64,000 nucleotides of DNA from Thinopyrum elongatum (GCA_011799875.1 CM022298.1:729050135-729114134), one strand, 5' to 3'. Counted from the stretch's first letter, positions 1 to 11,018 are shown. The notes: a model not told the origin generated them from the letters alone. A program made the numbers and translations.

Positions 1-1098
1 TAGGGTTATCCAAATGAGGTGAAATTTTGCACACTTCTTCATGTGCTCATATCATAACCGTCCTCCAATTTTCAGCCCTATCCAATTATCTACTTGAGCA
101 CATCTTCCATCTTTGATTCTGGCAATATTTTCAGGTTGTGAAGCAAGTCTATTTTATGTTGCTTCATTAATTCTGAGAAATTACCAGATCATTCACCTAT
201 CCGTATAACATCTCTCCACCAAATTTGGACCATTTCCTTAAGCCATGTTCCCTCCAAAATTATTTCAAGTTTCTGGCCAGTGGGGATGTTTGTGAAGCAA
301 GTACTATTTTGGCATGTCCATTTGGTATGAAACTTTTACAGCATCTTCATATGGCCAAATAACCCTGCCTTGCCAAATTTGAGCTCAAGTTGATACTCCA
401 TGTGGGTGCATCATCATGCTTAAGATTCTGGACCAAATATGAGGATACAAAGCAACCCTGTTGTTTTGTGGTCCATTATCCTCAAAACCCCCAGGATTAT
501 AGTCCTTCCTAACCTAAACTCCCCAGACATCCTATTTGGCTCTAATCTCACCTCTGTTGATCACTACATCATGATTCAGTTTGATGCAGCAAACTTCAGA
601 GCTCATTTCCCATCGATCCAGAGTTTGTTTCTTTGATCTATCACCTCATGTCTGCTCCTGGTAGAAAGGAATCCACCCCAGACATGTTTTTCCTGCCTCT
701 CGAGTTCTCTCCTTGCCTGTCTGCGCGGTGACCACCGTTTTGGCATGGCATCTGCGCGCTCTGGCGCCTCTGTCTCCTTCTCCCTCTCTGTGCATGCGTC
801 CCCTCGGCGCCCGGCAATGTCTAGCAGTTTCCCCGAGCCGTCACCGTCCCTCTGGAGCCCTTGCCCCCTCTGATTTCCTCTCCGGTGAGCCGTCCCCGTC
901 GCCGCACAGTAGCATCCGTGAGCATCGTCGTTTCTCGACAGTGTCTTCTTCCTCACCGTGATCCTCGACCGCTTCTGCCCCATGAGGCATGCCAGCTGCT
1001 CCTCCCCATCGCCTTCTGTCCATCGTGCAGGCGTGCACACGCGTACGCAGCCATGGCCGAGCCACGGCCACGCGTCCGTGGCCAACCGCCTCGCCCCG

Positions 1099-1108
1099 CC
1101 TATATAAT
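1099..1108 (+). promoter_or_regulatory. Putative LTR TATA box
   Basis: A CTATATAATG motif sits inside the GC-rich block of the long LTR and is followed by a CT/GC-rich leader, the usual position of an LTR promoter. No transcription start can be assigned from sequence alone. Confidence 0.4.
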
Positions 1109-3050
1109 GGGCATCCTCTCGCTCGCCCGAGCTCTCCATCGCCCTCCCCACACTCCACTAGCCCTCCCCAGCTACTCCGTTGAGCTCGAGCTGCTCTCCT
1201 GCCCTCCCTCTGCCTCCATGGCCGTCGCCCCCTCCAGCTCAAATTCGATCGCTGCCAGCCTCCTCCCTCCACTCTAGCACCTCCAGTAGAGCCCCTCCAC
1301 CCCGGCGAGCCTCTCCCCGCTCTTATTTTGTCCCCGGAGCAACCGCAGCCCCACCCCCAATTCTGGCCGACGGCCTCCGCCGCGGGCACCCAAGCCGTCG
1401 TTGCCTCGACCTTCCCCGGCGTGCGCGGAGCCCCTGGATGGATGCGGCCCTCCCTAGCAAGCTCACCGGTGTCTCCAGATCCGCGGGAGATGGCCGGAGT
1501 CGGCCAAGCGAGTGCCGGCGATGATGGCCTCCCTCTGTTCTTCGTCCAGGCACGGGAGGATGAAGATGAAGCGAGGAGGAGAGAGAGAGATCTCGCGGGC
1601 CCGCCTGTAAGTGTCTCCGCGTTGACCCCGCCCCCGCCACATCACTTAAGTGGAAGCATAATTCCGAGAATACGCTTTCCAGTTGAGTAAGCATACTTCT
1701 CTGCTTCTTCAGTGGACTTTACGCTTCCTCTACTTCGAAGACATATTTCTGAGAACGCGCCTTCTCTTTTTCAGCTCAGGCGGCCAAAATGGTTGAATAG
1801 TGAACGTACACCCGTTAGCAACAGAAAAGCTTATTCTTTTATTTGTTTTTCTGCTAACAAACGAACGGCCGTATCTTTTTAATCGTGACTCCGAATGAGG
1901 TGAATCCAACGCCCACGTCTTCATCTCGTCGAGCCCATTCTGTTGTAATCATTTTCATTATGTTTTCACATTTTGAAAATGACCTTTATGCCCTTGCCCT
2001 AATCAGCCCCCTCCGAGAGAGAATCTTTTCCGGCGAATCTTTCCGCGGCTTCACCGCACTTCTCCCCGGTGCATTCTTCATCCCCAGGCAAGCCACAACA
2101 CCCACTTGCATGATGGCCATGCAGTAGCCATGGTTTTCAACTTGAACATTAAATAACTGTCTGTTTGTTTATCTGCAGTTGTTATCGTTGTTTCGGTACT
2201 GCTTATAGTTTCATGTTCATCTTCGTGCTATGTTTCGATGCATCTGGTTATCATTTGTCTTGCTAGTATTACTTTCGTATGTCATGCTTGGTAGTAGTAC
2301 CTGTTGGTGTTGGTTGTGCTCCTCGGTGCATGACTATTGTCCGTTACCGAGTACCATTGTTATGCATGTTACTTTACTTCTAGCTGGCTATATGCTTACT
2401 TGCTAGTAGCATGGTTGTGTTCATGCTAGTCAGTATGCCATGCTCATTTCGAGGAATAACTTATGGTTGTTGATATGATAAGTAGTGATGTTGCACATCC
2501 ATGCTTATGTTGATATCGTGCTCATGCATTGTAGTTGCATCATGTTATTTTAATATGGCTCAGCATCATTTGTGTTCTAGTTTAACCGGACTTAAATGAA
2601 CTTGAACAACTGTTGGCTGAGTCATGGTGCCACCAAATCGAGCTGACCAGTGCAGACACACTTACCTTATGGGGGGGGGGTCCTAACTGGGTCTATTGTC
2701 ATGCCTCTCACTGGTGCCTCCAAAGAGGGAAGGTTATGCGCTGGCGCTACCTTGGCCGGGTAGGACGGCATAAGCATTGTGTGCCCATTGTTGTTGTTGT
2801 GATTGGTATACCATTGTCCCCATTTGGGACCGTTTATAGTTTTGCCATGACGGTGGCCGTTGAATGTCTTTGGTAGACATCAGGGCCACCCAGGACCTAG
2901 CCCATAGGGGAGTTGGTCGGAGTGGCCGGGAGAGTGTCATGGGCAATAGATCGGTTTTGTCAGAACGCCGTTGGTCCACACGTGTGGGAGTGCGAGGCCA
3001 TGGGTTCCGTGGTGTGGGTACAGTGTACTAAGCTCTGCAGAGTGTGTTTT

Positions 3051-3083
3051 AAAACTATCGATAGCCGCGCCCGCGGATATGGG
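3051..3083 (+). other. Conserved LTR core with nested palindromes
   Basis: An A-rich run leads into ATCGAT, then AGCCGCGCCCGCGG and TATG. A CTGCAG palindrome lies about 15 bases upstream (around 3036). The same module (CTGCAG, A-run, TTCGAA, AGCCGTGCCCGCGG, TTATG) is at 46165-46209 in an otherwise diverged solo LTR, which argues for constraint or a shared ancestor rather than chance. Its function is unknown. Confidence 0.5.
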
Positions 3084-3968
3084 CCCAGTTCGTTGTCGGT
3101 CACACTATGAGCCAACGGTAATAATAATGATAACCTGATTAATAACAACCACGGTTCGATGATGAAAGAAGTTGGTTATGTGATCGTGAGAGGATCACCG
3201 TGGTATCAAGGATACCGAGTTGTTGGATATTTGTGGTGTTATGCGAGAGTCAAGGGTAAAGTTCAAGCTCCTTGTGGTCATGTAATGATTACTACGGTAT
3301 TGTATATACCAAGCTTGATTTGATCCTAAGATGATTGTGTGATGTCCACGGTGGTAAGTGATGCATGTGATGGTTATGAGGTAACCCGAGCAGAGTAAGT
3401 TGGTGCATGATAGTGTCATCATGTTGCATGCTAGTTTTATCTTGATCATATGTTCATGCCATGCTCATATTGTTCTAGCTGCATCATGTTCATCTTGTTA
3501 ATGCTAGGATTGATCTGATAGTATCCTGTTAACCTGTAACTGCCATGCTGTGGTTTGTCTAGATTGCTCTTGGTTGCTGTGAGCTTGCAAGTACATTCAA
3601 TGTACTGACCTGGCGTGCCATGCCAGTTTGCAGGTCATGCCGGATTTGATTGCTTGTTTGCCGTGTATTCCTTGTTTGCGAGCTAGGATAAGCGTTCCAG
3701 CCAGAGTCCCTACAGAGTGGAGTTCACCACCGTCGTCGTTGTTCCGCTGCTAGAGTTATTCCGCTGCTTTGCGTTGTTCTGCTGCTTGCATAGAGCAACC
3801 GTGGCAGGCGTAGTGTCGCCGTGCCAATGAAATCCCCTTTTACCAATTTAGACTATAATAAAGAGCTGATTTGTTCTATGCTAAGCAGTGCCGTATTCCA
3901 GAAGACTTCTCCTCGATCTCTGGGCTGGAATATCGAGCGTTCCAGTTTCTTTGAGCCGGGGTGCCACA

Positions 3969-4474
3969 ATTTCATTTTTTTGAACTTATTTGAACTCCAG
4001 ACTTTTTGTGTGTTCAAAATTCACCATTCAAAGCCACATCATCAATTTTCAACCCTTTCAGACTTCATTTGCTATTTTTCATGCATTTACTGATTTTTTG
4101 AGCTAAATGACCCTAAAATTGAAAAGCACTGCAAATGAACTCTGAAAAGGTTGAAAGTTGGCATGGTATCATCATTTCACCCACATAGCATGTTCTAAAA
4201 AGTTGAGAGGGTTACGGCAAAAACTGGATGCACTTCGTGTACAAAACGGATAATCTCTTTCGAAGTATCAGGGTTTCGGACGAAAACTCATCTGTTACAA
4301 AGGGATTTCATTTTTTTTTTGAACTTATTTGAACTCCAGACTTTTTGTGTGTTCAAAATACACAATTCAAAGCCACATCATCAATTTTCAACCCTTTCAG
4401 ACTTCATTTGCTATTTTTCATGCTTTTACTGATTTTTTTGAGCTAAATGACCTTGAAATTGAAAAGCACTCCAA
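3969..4474. repeat. Tandem repeat of about 335 bp inside the CACTA element
   Basis: The segment starting ATTTCATTTTTTTGAAC at 3969-4137 is repeated nearly exactly at 4304-4474, and a short third piece (CATCTGTTACAAAGGGATTT) recurs at about 4289 and 4508. The spacing is about 335 bases. AT-rich tandem repeats between the transposase 3' end and the terminus are common in CACTA elements. Confidence 0.75.
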
Positions 4475-4602
4475 AGGCATCATCATAATTGAAATTGAAA
4501 AGTATTTTTCATCTGTTACAAAGGGATTTCATTTCTTGACATGTAACAGCAGTGATATTCTAGATCAAAGGCATCATCATAATAGTTGTGGAAAGAAAGT
4601 CT

Positions 4603-4947
4603 TCACTTTTTCTTCGCTTGTGTCCTTTGCTTATTGCGCCGTAACCATGGATAATCTTCATCGTTTAACAGGGTGCTTGGGTTAGCCTTGACTTTGAAGG
4701 GAGGAATTTCATGAAACTTTTCATAATCTTCAGACATGTCTGTCTTGCCCTCCACTCCCACGATGTCTCTTTTTCTTGAAAGAACTATGTGGCGCTTTGG
4801 CTCATCGTATGATGTATTTGCTTCCTTATCTTTTCTTTTTCTCGGTTTGGTAGACATGTCCTTCACATAGAAAATCTGCGCCACATCATTGGCTAGGACA
4901 AATGGTTCGTCTGTGTACCCAAGATTGTTCAGATCCACTGTTATCAT
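4603..4947 (-). pseudogene. TNP2-like transposase, DUF4216-like C-terminus
   Basis: The 114 codons continue the previous stretch in the same frame after one TAA. They contain the LGYTDEPFVLANDVAQIFYVKDM signature region (4.85-4.93 kb) and a lysine/arginine-rich segment (KPRKRKDKE). The natural stop follows a QAKKK tail. Apart from the one stop there is no visible frame damage here. Confidence 0.8.
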
Positions 4948-4950
4948 TCC

Positions 4951-5862
4951 TTACTGTGGGTCTACCTGTACCCCGCCTCCTGATAGATTGACCCATTTGC
5001 ACTGAAACAAAGGGACCATAAAATCATCTCCATAGTCAAGTTCCCATATGTCCACTATGTAACCATAATATGTGTCCTTTCCCATCTGGGTTGTTGCATC
5101 AAAGCGGACACCACTGTTTTGGTTGGTGCTCTTTTGATCTTGGTCAATCATGTAAAATGTATTCCCATTTATCTCGTACCCTTTGTAAGTCATCACAGTC
5201 GAAGATGGTCCTCTGGACAATGAGTACAGCTCATCAGAAACAGTGTTGTCACCCATGAGGTGTGTTTGCAACCAACTGCCGAAAGTCCTGATGTGTTCAC
5301 ATGTAATCCAGTCGTCACATTGCTCCGGGTGTTTGGAGCGCAGAATATTCTTGTGTTCATTGGCATACGGGGTCACCAAGGTAGAATTCTGTAGAATTGT
5401 GTAGTGTGCTTGAGACCAAGAATGCCCGTCCCTACATATTATTGAGTCCCCTCCTAGCGTGCCTTTTCCAGTCAGTCTCCCCTCATACCGCGATTGAGGG
5501 AGACCAATCTTCTTAAGGTCAGGAATGAAGTCAACACAAAATCCAATGACCTCCTCTGTTTGATGGCCCGTGGAGATGCTTCCTTCTGGCCTAGCACGGT
5601 TACAAACATATTTCTTTAAGACTCCCATGAACCTCTCAAAGGGGAACATATTGTGTAGAAATACAGGGCCCAGAATGGCAATCTCGTCGACTAGATGAAC
5701 TAGGACGTGCGTCATGATATTGAAGAAGGATGGTGGGAACAACAGCTCGAAACTGACAAGACATTGTGCCAGATCACTCCTTAACCTTGGTAGGATTTCT
5801 GGTCGATCACCTTCTGAGAGATTGCATTGAGGAATGCACATAGCTTCACAATGGCTAATCAA
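4951..5862 (-). pseudogene. TNP2-like transposase, DUF4218-like part
   Basis: This 303-codon stretch carries the DUF4218-type region: the MTHVLVHLVDEI and LGPVFLHNMFPFERFMG motifs, then GFCVDFIPDL, ILRSKHPEQ and STNQNSGVRFDA. It closes at a TAA (4951-4953). The next codons are in the same frame and resume the family sequence at 4947, so a single nonsense codon separates this part from the DUF4216-like tail. Upstream it joins the 5859-6113 piece, which ends in the family motif LLPVALRGLLP. Confidence 0.85.
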
Positions 5863-6498
5863 ACGTTTTTCGGTAGAAGCCCCCTCAATGCAACCGGAAG
5901 CAGTTGCGTCATAATCACATGGCAGTCATGAGACTTTAGGTTCTGAAACTTTTTCTTTACCGTATTTATTATTCCCTTTATATTCGATGAGAAGCCAGAT
6001 GGGACCTTCATACTGAGCAGGCATTCAAAGAAGATTTCCTTCTCTTCTTTGGTAAGAGCATAGCTGGCAGGACCTTCATACTGATTTGGAGGCATGCCGT
6101 CTTTTTCGTGCACATGTTGCTGGTCCTCCCGTGCCTCCTATGTATCTTTTGTCTTCCCATACATGCCCAAGAAGCCTAGCAGGTTCACGCAAAGATTCTT
6201 CGTCACGTGCATCACGTCGATTGCAGAGCGGATCTCTTGGTCTTTCTAGTAGGGTAGGTCCCAAAATATAGATTTCTTCTTCCACATGGGTGCACGTCCC
6301 TCAGCGTCATTCGGAACAGATAGTCTGCCGGGACCCTTTCCAAAGATTACTTGTAAATAATTGACCATAGCAAGTATGTAATCACCAGTACGGACGGCAG
6401 GCTTCTTCCGGTGGTCTGCCTCGCCTTTGAAATGCTTGCCTTTCTTTCGACATTGATGGTTGGTCGGAAGAAATCAACGATGCCCCAGGTACACATTC

Positions 6499-6574
6499 TT
6501 TGTCTGTCCTGAAAGGGTACTGAGAGCATGCGTGGTATCCATTGTTTGTCTATCCTGAAAGGGTACTGAGAGCA
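6499..6574. repeat. 46-bp-period tandem duplication in the transposase gene
   Basis: TTTGTCTGTCCTGAAAGGGT and following bases at 6499-6528 recur at 6545-6574 with one difference. The period of 46 is not a multiple of three, so the duplication by itself shifts the transposase frame. Confidence 0.85.
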
Positions 6575-6576
6575 GG

Positions 6577-7878
6577 CTAATCATTGATGGTTACAAACAG
6601 CAACGCATGTAGGTCAAATTCCTGCTGGTCTTGCTTATCCCACACACGTACACCTTTTCCATTCCACACCTGTAAAAGTTCTTCAACTAATGGCCTTAGG
6701 TACACATCAATGTCATTGCCGGGTTGCTTAGGGCCTTGGATGAGCACTGGCATCATAATGAACTTCCGCTTCATGCACAGCCAAGCAGGAAGGTTATATA
6801 TACATAGAGTCACAGGCCAGGTGCTATGATTGCTGCTCGACTCCCCAAAAGGATTAATGCCATTCGTGCTTAAACCAATCCATACGTTCTTTGTGTCACC
6901 TGCAAAGTCCCCCCACTTTCTCTCGATTTTTCTCCACTGCGACTCGTCAGCGGGTGCTCTCAACTTCCCGTCTTTCTTATGGTCCTCTTTGTGCCATCGC
7001 ATCAACTTGGCATGCTCTTTGTTTATGAACAGACACTTCAACCGTGGTATTATAGGAGCATACCACATCACCTTGGCAGGAACCCTCTTCCTGGGGCGCT
7101 CGCCGTCAACATCACCAGGGTCATCTCGTCTGATCTTATACCGCAAAGTACCGCATACCGGGCATGCATTCAAATTCTCGTACGCACCGCGGTAGAGGAT
7201 GCAGTCATTAGGGCATGCATGTATCTTCTGCACCTCCAATCCTAGAGGGCATACAACCTTCTTTGCTCTGTACATACTGTCGGGCAATTCGTTATCCTTT
7301 GGAAGCTTCTTCTTCAATATTTTCAGTAGCTTCTCAAATCCGTTGTCAGGTACACCATTGTCTGCCTTCCATTGCAGCAATTCCAGTGTGGTACCGAGCA
7401 TTGTGTTGCCATCTTTGCAATTGGGGTACAACCCTTTTTTGTGATCCTCTAACATGCGATTGAACTTCAACTTCTCCTTTTCACTTTCGCATTGTCTCTT
7501 TTCATCAACAATGACCCGGCGAAGATCATCATCGGGAACATAGTGTTGTTCCTCTTGATCTTCAGCTTCCCCCGTTGCAGCATCACCATATTCAGGGGGC
7601 ACATAGTTGTCATCATCCTCTTCTTCTTCGTTGTCTTCCATCATAACCCCTCTTTCTCCGTGCTTGGTGCAAACAATATAGTGCGGCATGAAACCCTTCA
7701 TAAGCAGGTGGGTGTGAAGGATTTTCCGGTCAGAGTAAGACTTCGTATTCCCACATATAGGGCATGGACAACACATAAAACCATTCTGCTTGTTCGCCTC
7801 AGCCACTACGAGAAAATTATGCACGCCATTAATGTACTCGGAGGTGCGTCTGTAACCGTACATCCATTGCCGATTCAT
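6577..7878 (-). pseudogene. TNP2-like transposase, N-terminal 433 codons
   Basis: This is the longest open part of the transposase. It starts MNRQWMYGYRR and has a C-x2-C zinc-finger-like stretch (CCPCPICGN, about residues 37-45) of the transposase-associated domain. An acidic run (EEEEDDD) follows at about residues 83-90. Transposase_21 signatures then appear: CPNDCILYRG, an ACPVCG cysteine pair, STNGINPFG, STWPV, LPAWLCMK and GPKQPGNDIDVYL. The frame closes shortly after the LFVTIND stretch, where the family normally continues; the damage coincides with a short tandem duplication just downstream. The start at 7878 is chosen because it begins the conserved N-terminal domain. Confidence 0.85.
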
Positions 7879-8256
7879 CTATGTGCGTTATATATAATTA
7901 AGTGTGTCAAAACCCATTACAGAATGTCATGAAAATTACACAAGTATCTATCTAAATCATACAAGTAAGAACTTTTTTCTTTTAGAAAGAAGATACGAAC
8001 AAGAGGCTCACCACGGTGGTGCCGGCGACGAGATCGGCGCGGGAGGACGGGGACGGGACAGGACGGACTGCCAAACCTAGACAAATCTTGAGGAAAATGG
8101 AGCTTGGACAAGGAGCTTTGAGAGGAGAAAGCTTAAGTGTGGCTCGGGCATTTCATCGAACACCTCATGTGCATAGGAGGTGAGCTAGAGCACCACAAAG
8201 CTCTCCACGGCCGTCCAAAAAACAGAGCAGTGCACTGCTCTGCTCGAGGGGCGGGG

Positions 8257-8266
8257 GTATATATAG
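8257..8266 (-). promoter_or_regulatory. Putative transposase TATA box
   Basis: A TATATATA run (minus-strand reading CTATATATAC) lies about 380 bases upstream of the transposase start at 7878 and just inside the subterminal repeats. This is the expected promoter position for a CACTA element. Confidence 0.5.
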
Positions 8267-8269
8267 GCC

Positions 8270-8563
8270 AGTCTTTAGTCCCGGTTCGTGGCTAAAACCG
8301 GGACTAAAGGATCATATTTGGTCCCAGTTTCAGCCACGAACTGGGACTAAACAATGTGGGATAGGAGCGAGGCCCTTTGGTCCCAGTTCGTGGCTGGAAC
8401 CGGGACCAATGGGGTCAGACGAACCGGGACCAATGGCCCCTGAGGCCCGGCCGGCGCCTGGCCTCACGAACCGGGACAAATGTGCCCATTGGTCCCGGTT
8501 CATAGGTGAACCGGGATTAATGCCCTTTTCAGGCCTGGACCAAAGCCCTGTTTTCTACTAGTG
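8270..8563. repeat. CACTA subterminal repeat array and terminus
   Basis: Variants of GAACCGGGACCAATG occur many times in both orientations, forming small hairpins such as CCCGGTTCGTGG/AAACCGGG. The array runs to the terminal ...ACTAGTG. Such arrays are the known binding sites of En/Spm-type transposase accessory proteins, inferred here by position. Confidence 0.8.
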
Positions 8564-8963
8564 AAACAAGGGGATTCCTGGTGGTGCTTATGAAGGTAGC
8601 GGCTTCTAGATGGAAAATTTTAGCAAATCTGCCTCTACTACTATAGTTCAAAGCGTATTTATCTCTCAGCGCTCATCATTTTGAGTTAATCTAGATCTAT
8701 CCAGACCGCAACTGTAGCATGATTGATTTTTCTGTCCATTCTTTTCTCCGTGATTCGTGAGGGCATTTTTGTTTTGCTGTTTTGGATTTCTCAAATGTTC
8801 TTTACATTTCCTTTTATGGCCTAAAGGATATGAGCTACTTTTACATAGATTGTTGTTTTAGATGTACCTACAGGAAAGAGAAGGGGAAACAAATTTAAAT
8901 CTTCATACTATCAAGATGATAAAAAGGAGTACAAAACCAATATGAATATTCTTCTTTTCTCAC
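8564..8963. other. Non-coding background between CACTA and LINE
   Basis: AT-rich sequence with no convincing ORF, terminal repeat or known element signature. Together with 20894-21856 it appears to be the locus that existed before the LINE, MULE and Copia insertions, because the LINE target duplication joins the two sides. Confidence 0.5.
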
Positions 8964-9053
8964 TTCCGTTTTAATATAGCATCATGCTCATTTCTCCTTT
9001 CCTTTTCCTTAATGAATTTTTCCTTTTCTGCTGAAAAGATGGTGTGCTCTGTT
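8964..9053. repeat. LINE target-site duplication, first copy (about 90 bp)
   Basis: The segment from TTCCGTTTTAATATAGC to GGTGTGCTCTGTTT matches, with a few substitutions, 10969-11018 joined to 20842-20893 (the second copy is split by a MULE). It ends where a T-run begins, the reverse complement of a LINE poly(A) tail. Confidence 0.8.
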
Positions 9054-10968
9054 TTTTTTCGTTTTTTAGATCATCAGGGGAGTTCTGCCCCCCCCCCGGT
9101 TCCATTAAATAGAAAATGAAACCAGCAGTTCAAACAACCACGTTCTGCATCGAGCATATTCAGGAAGTACGAGAAAAAAAAGGCCTACAGCCTAATACAT
9201 GTTCAACATTTTTGCATACTGACGACTCAAATCGCCCCATAGAGTCTAAAGGGTGAAAAAGAAGCAAAGTCACTGCGGACCACCCGCATCAGCCATCACC
9301 CTCTTATCTTCAGCAGGAGCATCAAGCGAACCTCTTTGATCTGCTCCAGGATCTCTCCCTTCATCTTCTTGAGAGGTTGTGTTGGCGAGCCAGGCCAGTC
9401 AAGGGGCGAGGCTGGGCTTGAGGTTGCCTGGGTTGACTATTTTGCTGGTGTCCCGCTCGGCCTTGAGATGTTCGAGCTCCGGAAGTAGTCCTTGCGTACC
9501 CCCATAGCCAGTTTGGAGAGAAAGGAGGCCTGAGTGACACCTCTAGTGTCCATTAGGTCACCCTTCATCCCATAATCAACTGGGAGGGGGCTTTGAGGAT
9601 GCAGGATATCTAGAGCGAGATGTTCTACATTTTCTCCAGCGAGTCCTCTGTGTACAGAACCATCCACCTCTTGAGGGTCCTCCAGACCAGCCACCAAATC
9701 TGTTTAGTGTCAGACCAGATAGCATTGTCAAATACATGTTTATTCCTAGTTTTCCACAGGCTCCACAAGACACAAGCACAAAAGTCATTTAGCACTTCAT
9801 GTTTCTTGTTTGCTGGCCAAAACTTGGCAATGGAAAAATAGTTAGACCCTAATTTAACTAAAAAGAAAGAAGAGACCTCACTCCAGATGTTTTTTGCTAC
9901 TACACAGTCAAAAAACAGGTGGTCTACTGTTTCCTGTTCAGAACAGAACAGACACTCTGGGGTTTTATCAATCCCTCTTTTAAGCAAATTGTTTTTAGTC
10001 ATCAGTTTATTGTTAGCCAGAAGCCAGAGGAAAACTTGGGTTCTGGGTGGCACAACAATAGACCAAACAGAAGGTATAAAGATGGGTTTTACGCCTCTAA
10101 AATTTATGATAGCATACAGAGAACTAGAAGAGTAAACCCCCTTGGATTCATATTGCCAAACCATAGCATCCTCATAGCCAGTGAGGACAGTCCCTTTTAT
10201 GATTTGTTCAAGACAGTACCACTCTTCCATCATAGCAGGGGTTAAAACCCTCCTAAAAGTAAGTTTGACATTACTCCCATCCCAAACATCAGAGACTATC
10301 ACACACTGTTGATGACAAATGGAATATAATGGCTAGAACTGGATAGAGAGAGGAGAGGTACCAAACCATATGTCCTCACAGAATCTAGTTTTTCTCCCAT
10401 TTCCTACTGCCCATCTATAACCAAATTTAAGAGCTTAGGCAGCCCACATAACTCCTTGCCAAAATTTAGAGGGAGCTTGTGGTCTACTAGCAAATATATT
10501 AGGTGCATTCCTAATGTATTTTTTTTCTATGGTGGTTTTCCAGATCTTACCCTCATCTTGGATATATCTTTTGACCCAACTACCTAACAGACATAAATTG
10601 AGATCCCTAATATTAGGGACCCCTAGGCCTCCATGTTCTTTCTTCATATAGACCAAGTGCCAATTGGCCAAATGAAGCTTCCTGTTCCCCTCAAAGTCAC
10701 TTCATAGACAACGAGCCAGTTGACTATTAATCAGGTCTAGGGCCCATTTAGGGAACTTAAAGGTGGACAGTAGATACACAGGAATGCTAGCCAAACAGGC
10801 TTTAATGAGAGTTAGTCTAGCAGAGTAGGACAGTAATTTCCCCCTCCAACCAGCCATCCTCTTCAAAATCTTATCAATGAGAGGTTGAATATCTTCTCTC
10901 CTTAGTTTATCATAATGTAAGGGAATTCCTAGGTATTTTAGTGGAAATGTACCCACAGTACTGTCTGT
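9054..10968 (-). mobile_element. 5'-truncated non-LTR retrotransposon (LINE)
   Basis: Minus-strand element with a poly(A)-like tail (T runs at 9052-9066 on the plus strand), a 3' untranslated part of about 550 bp (9067-9624) and only the C-terminal end of the reverse-transcriptase ORF (9625-10974). It is flanked by a target duplication of about 90 bp. Endonuclease, ORF1 and most of RT are missing, as expected from incomplete target-primed reverse transcription. Confidence 0.85.
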
Positions 10969-10974
10969 TTCCAT
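9625..10974 (-). pseudogene. LINE ORF2 C-terminal fragment (RT end and zf-RVT domain)
   Basis: A single minus-strand frame of 450 codons is interrupted by three in-frame stops (10702-10704, 10435-10437, 10333-10335) and has no frameshift. The first part has the conserved LINE stretches LKYLGIPLH, KRMAGWRGKLLSYSARLTLIK and SIPVYLLSTF, followed by NWHLVYMKKEHGGLGVPNI. The last 225 codons carry the reverse-transcriptase zinc-binding (zf-RVT) domain: VWSIVVPPRTQVFLWLL, then CLFCSEQETVDHLFFDC with its Cys/His ligands, and WSLWKTRN. The catalytic RT core (FADD region) is absent because of 5' truncation. The fragment cannot make an active enzyme. Confidence 0.85.
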
Positions 10975-11018
10975 TTTAATACAACATCATGCTCATTTCT
11001 CCTTTTCCTTTTCCTTAA
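10969..11018. repeat. LINE target-site duplication, second copy (part 1)
   Basis: Matches 8964-9013. It is interrupted after TTTCCTTAA by the MULE; the copy resumes at 20842. Confidence 0.75.
11010..11018. repeat. MULE target-site duplication, left
   Basis: TTTCCTTAA, 9 bp, immediately before the terminal inverted repeat. The right counterpart at 20842-20849 reads TTTCTTAA, one C shorter. The empty-site sequence in the LINE duplication (CCTTTTCCTTAATGAA, 9001-9016) confirms the site. Confidence 0.75.

Larger units (their letters stand above)
1..3968 (+). repeat. Long Gypsy-type LTR, 3' portion (left end outside window)
   Basis: The stretch has the three-part layout of very long Triticeae Gypsy LTRs: an AT-rich first 650 bases, a GC- and pyrimidine-rich block (about 690-1620) with a TATA motif, then a long AT-rich tail ending ...GTGCCACA at 3968. 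Directly after this point the sequence becomes CACTA internal sequence, so 3968/3969 is an insertion junction and the terminal CA fits an LTR end. The same layout, plus a shared core motif near the 3' end, is seen in the complete solo LTR at 42769-46950, although the two are not close copies. No start (TG...) or TSD partner is visible, so the element continues left of the window. The ORFs in the GC-rich block are arginine/proline-rich with no recognisable domain and are not called as genes. Confidence 0.6.
4603..7878 (-). pseudogene. CACTA TNP2-like transposase, interrupted
   Basis: The gene reads right to left. The N-terminal part (7878-6577) is followed by a damaged middle (about 6576-6114, with stops and a 46-bp tandem duplication) and then by better preserved C-terminal parts (6113-5859, 5862-4951, 4947-4603). 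Recognisable regions in order are a transposase-associated N-terminal domain, the Transposase_21 catalytic region, a DUF4218-like domain and a DUF4216-like domain. CACTA TNP2 proteins bind subterminal repeats and catalyse excision and integration. The gene ends with a basic lysine-rich tail before its stop at 4603. A TATA motif lies upstream at about 8260. Several nonsense codons and frame changes make it non-functional as read; splicing could bypass some of these but I see no convincing introns. Confidence 0.85.
3969..8563 (-). mobile_element. CACTA (En/Spm) transposon, transposase end, left part missing
   Basis: The right terminus reads ...CTACTAGTG at 8555-8563, the inverted complement of a CACTA...TAG terminus, and is preceded by about 290 bp of short subterminal repeats typical of CACTA elements. 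The transposase (TNP2-like) is on the minus strand, so the right end is the element's 5' end. The left end is cut by the Gypsy LTR that ends at 3968; the remainder lies left of the window, so the 3-bp TSD cannot be tested. AT-rich internal repeats (3969-4474) lie between that junction and the transposase 3' end. The element is defective because its transposase is broken. Confidence 0.9.

Noticed and set aside
603..1524. Several overlapping ORFs of 60-180 codons on both strands
   Set aside because: GC-rich LTR block; products are Arg/Pro/Ser-rich, open in most frames at once, and match no domain.
4603..7878. Treating the transposase pieces as exons of a working gene
   Set aside because: Breaks coincide with stops, a 46-bp duplication and frame loss rather than with good splice sites.
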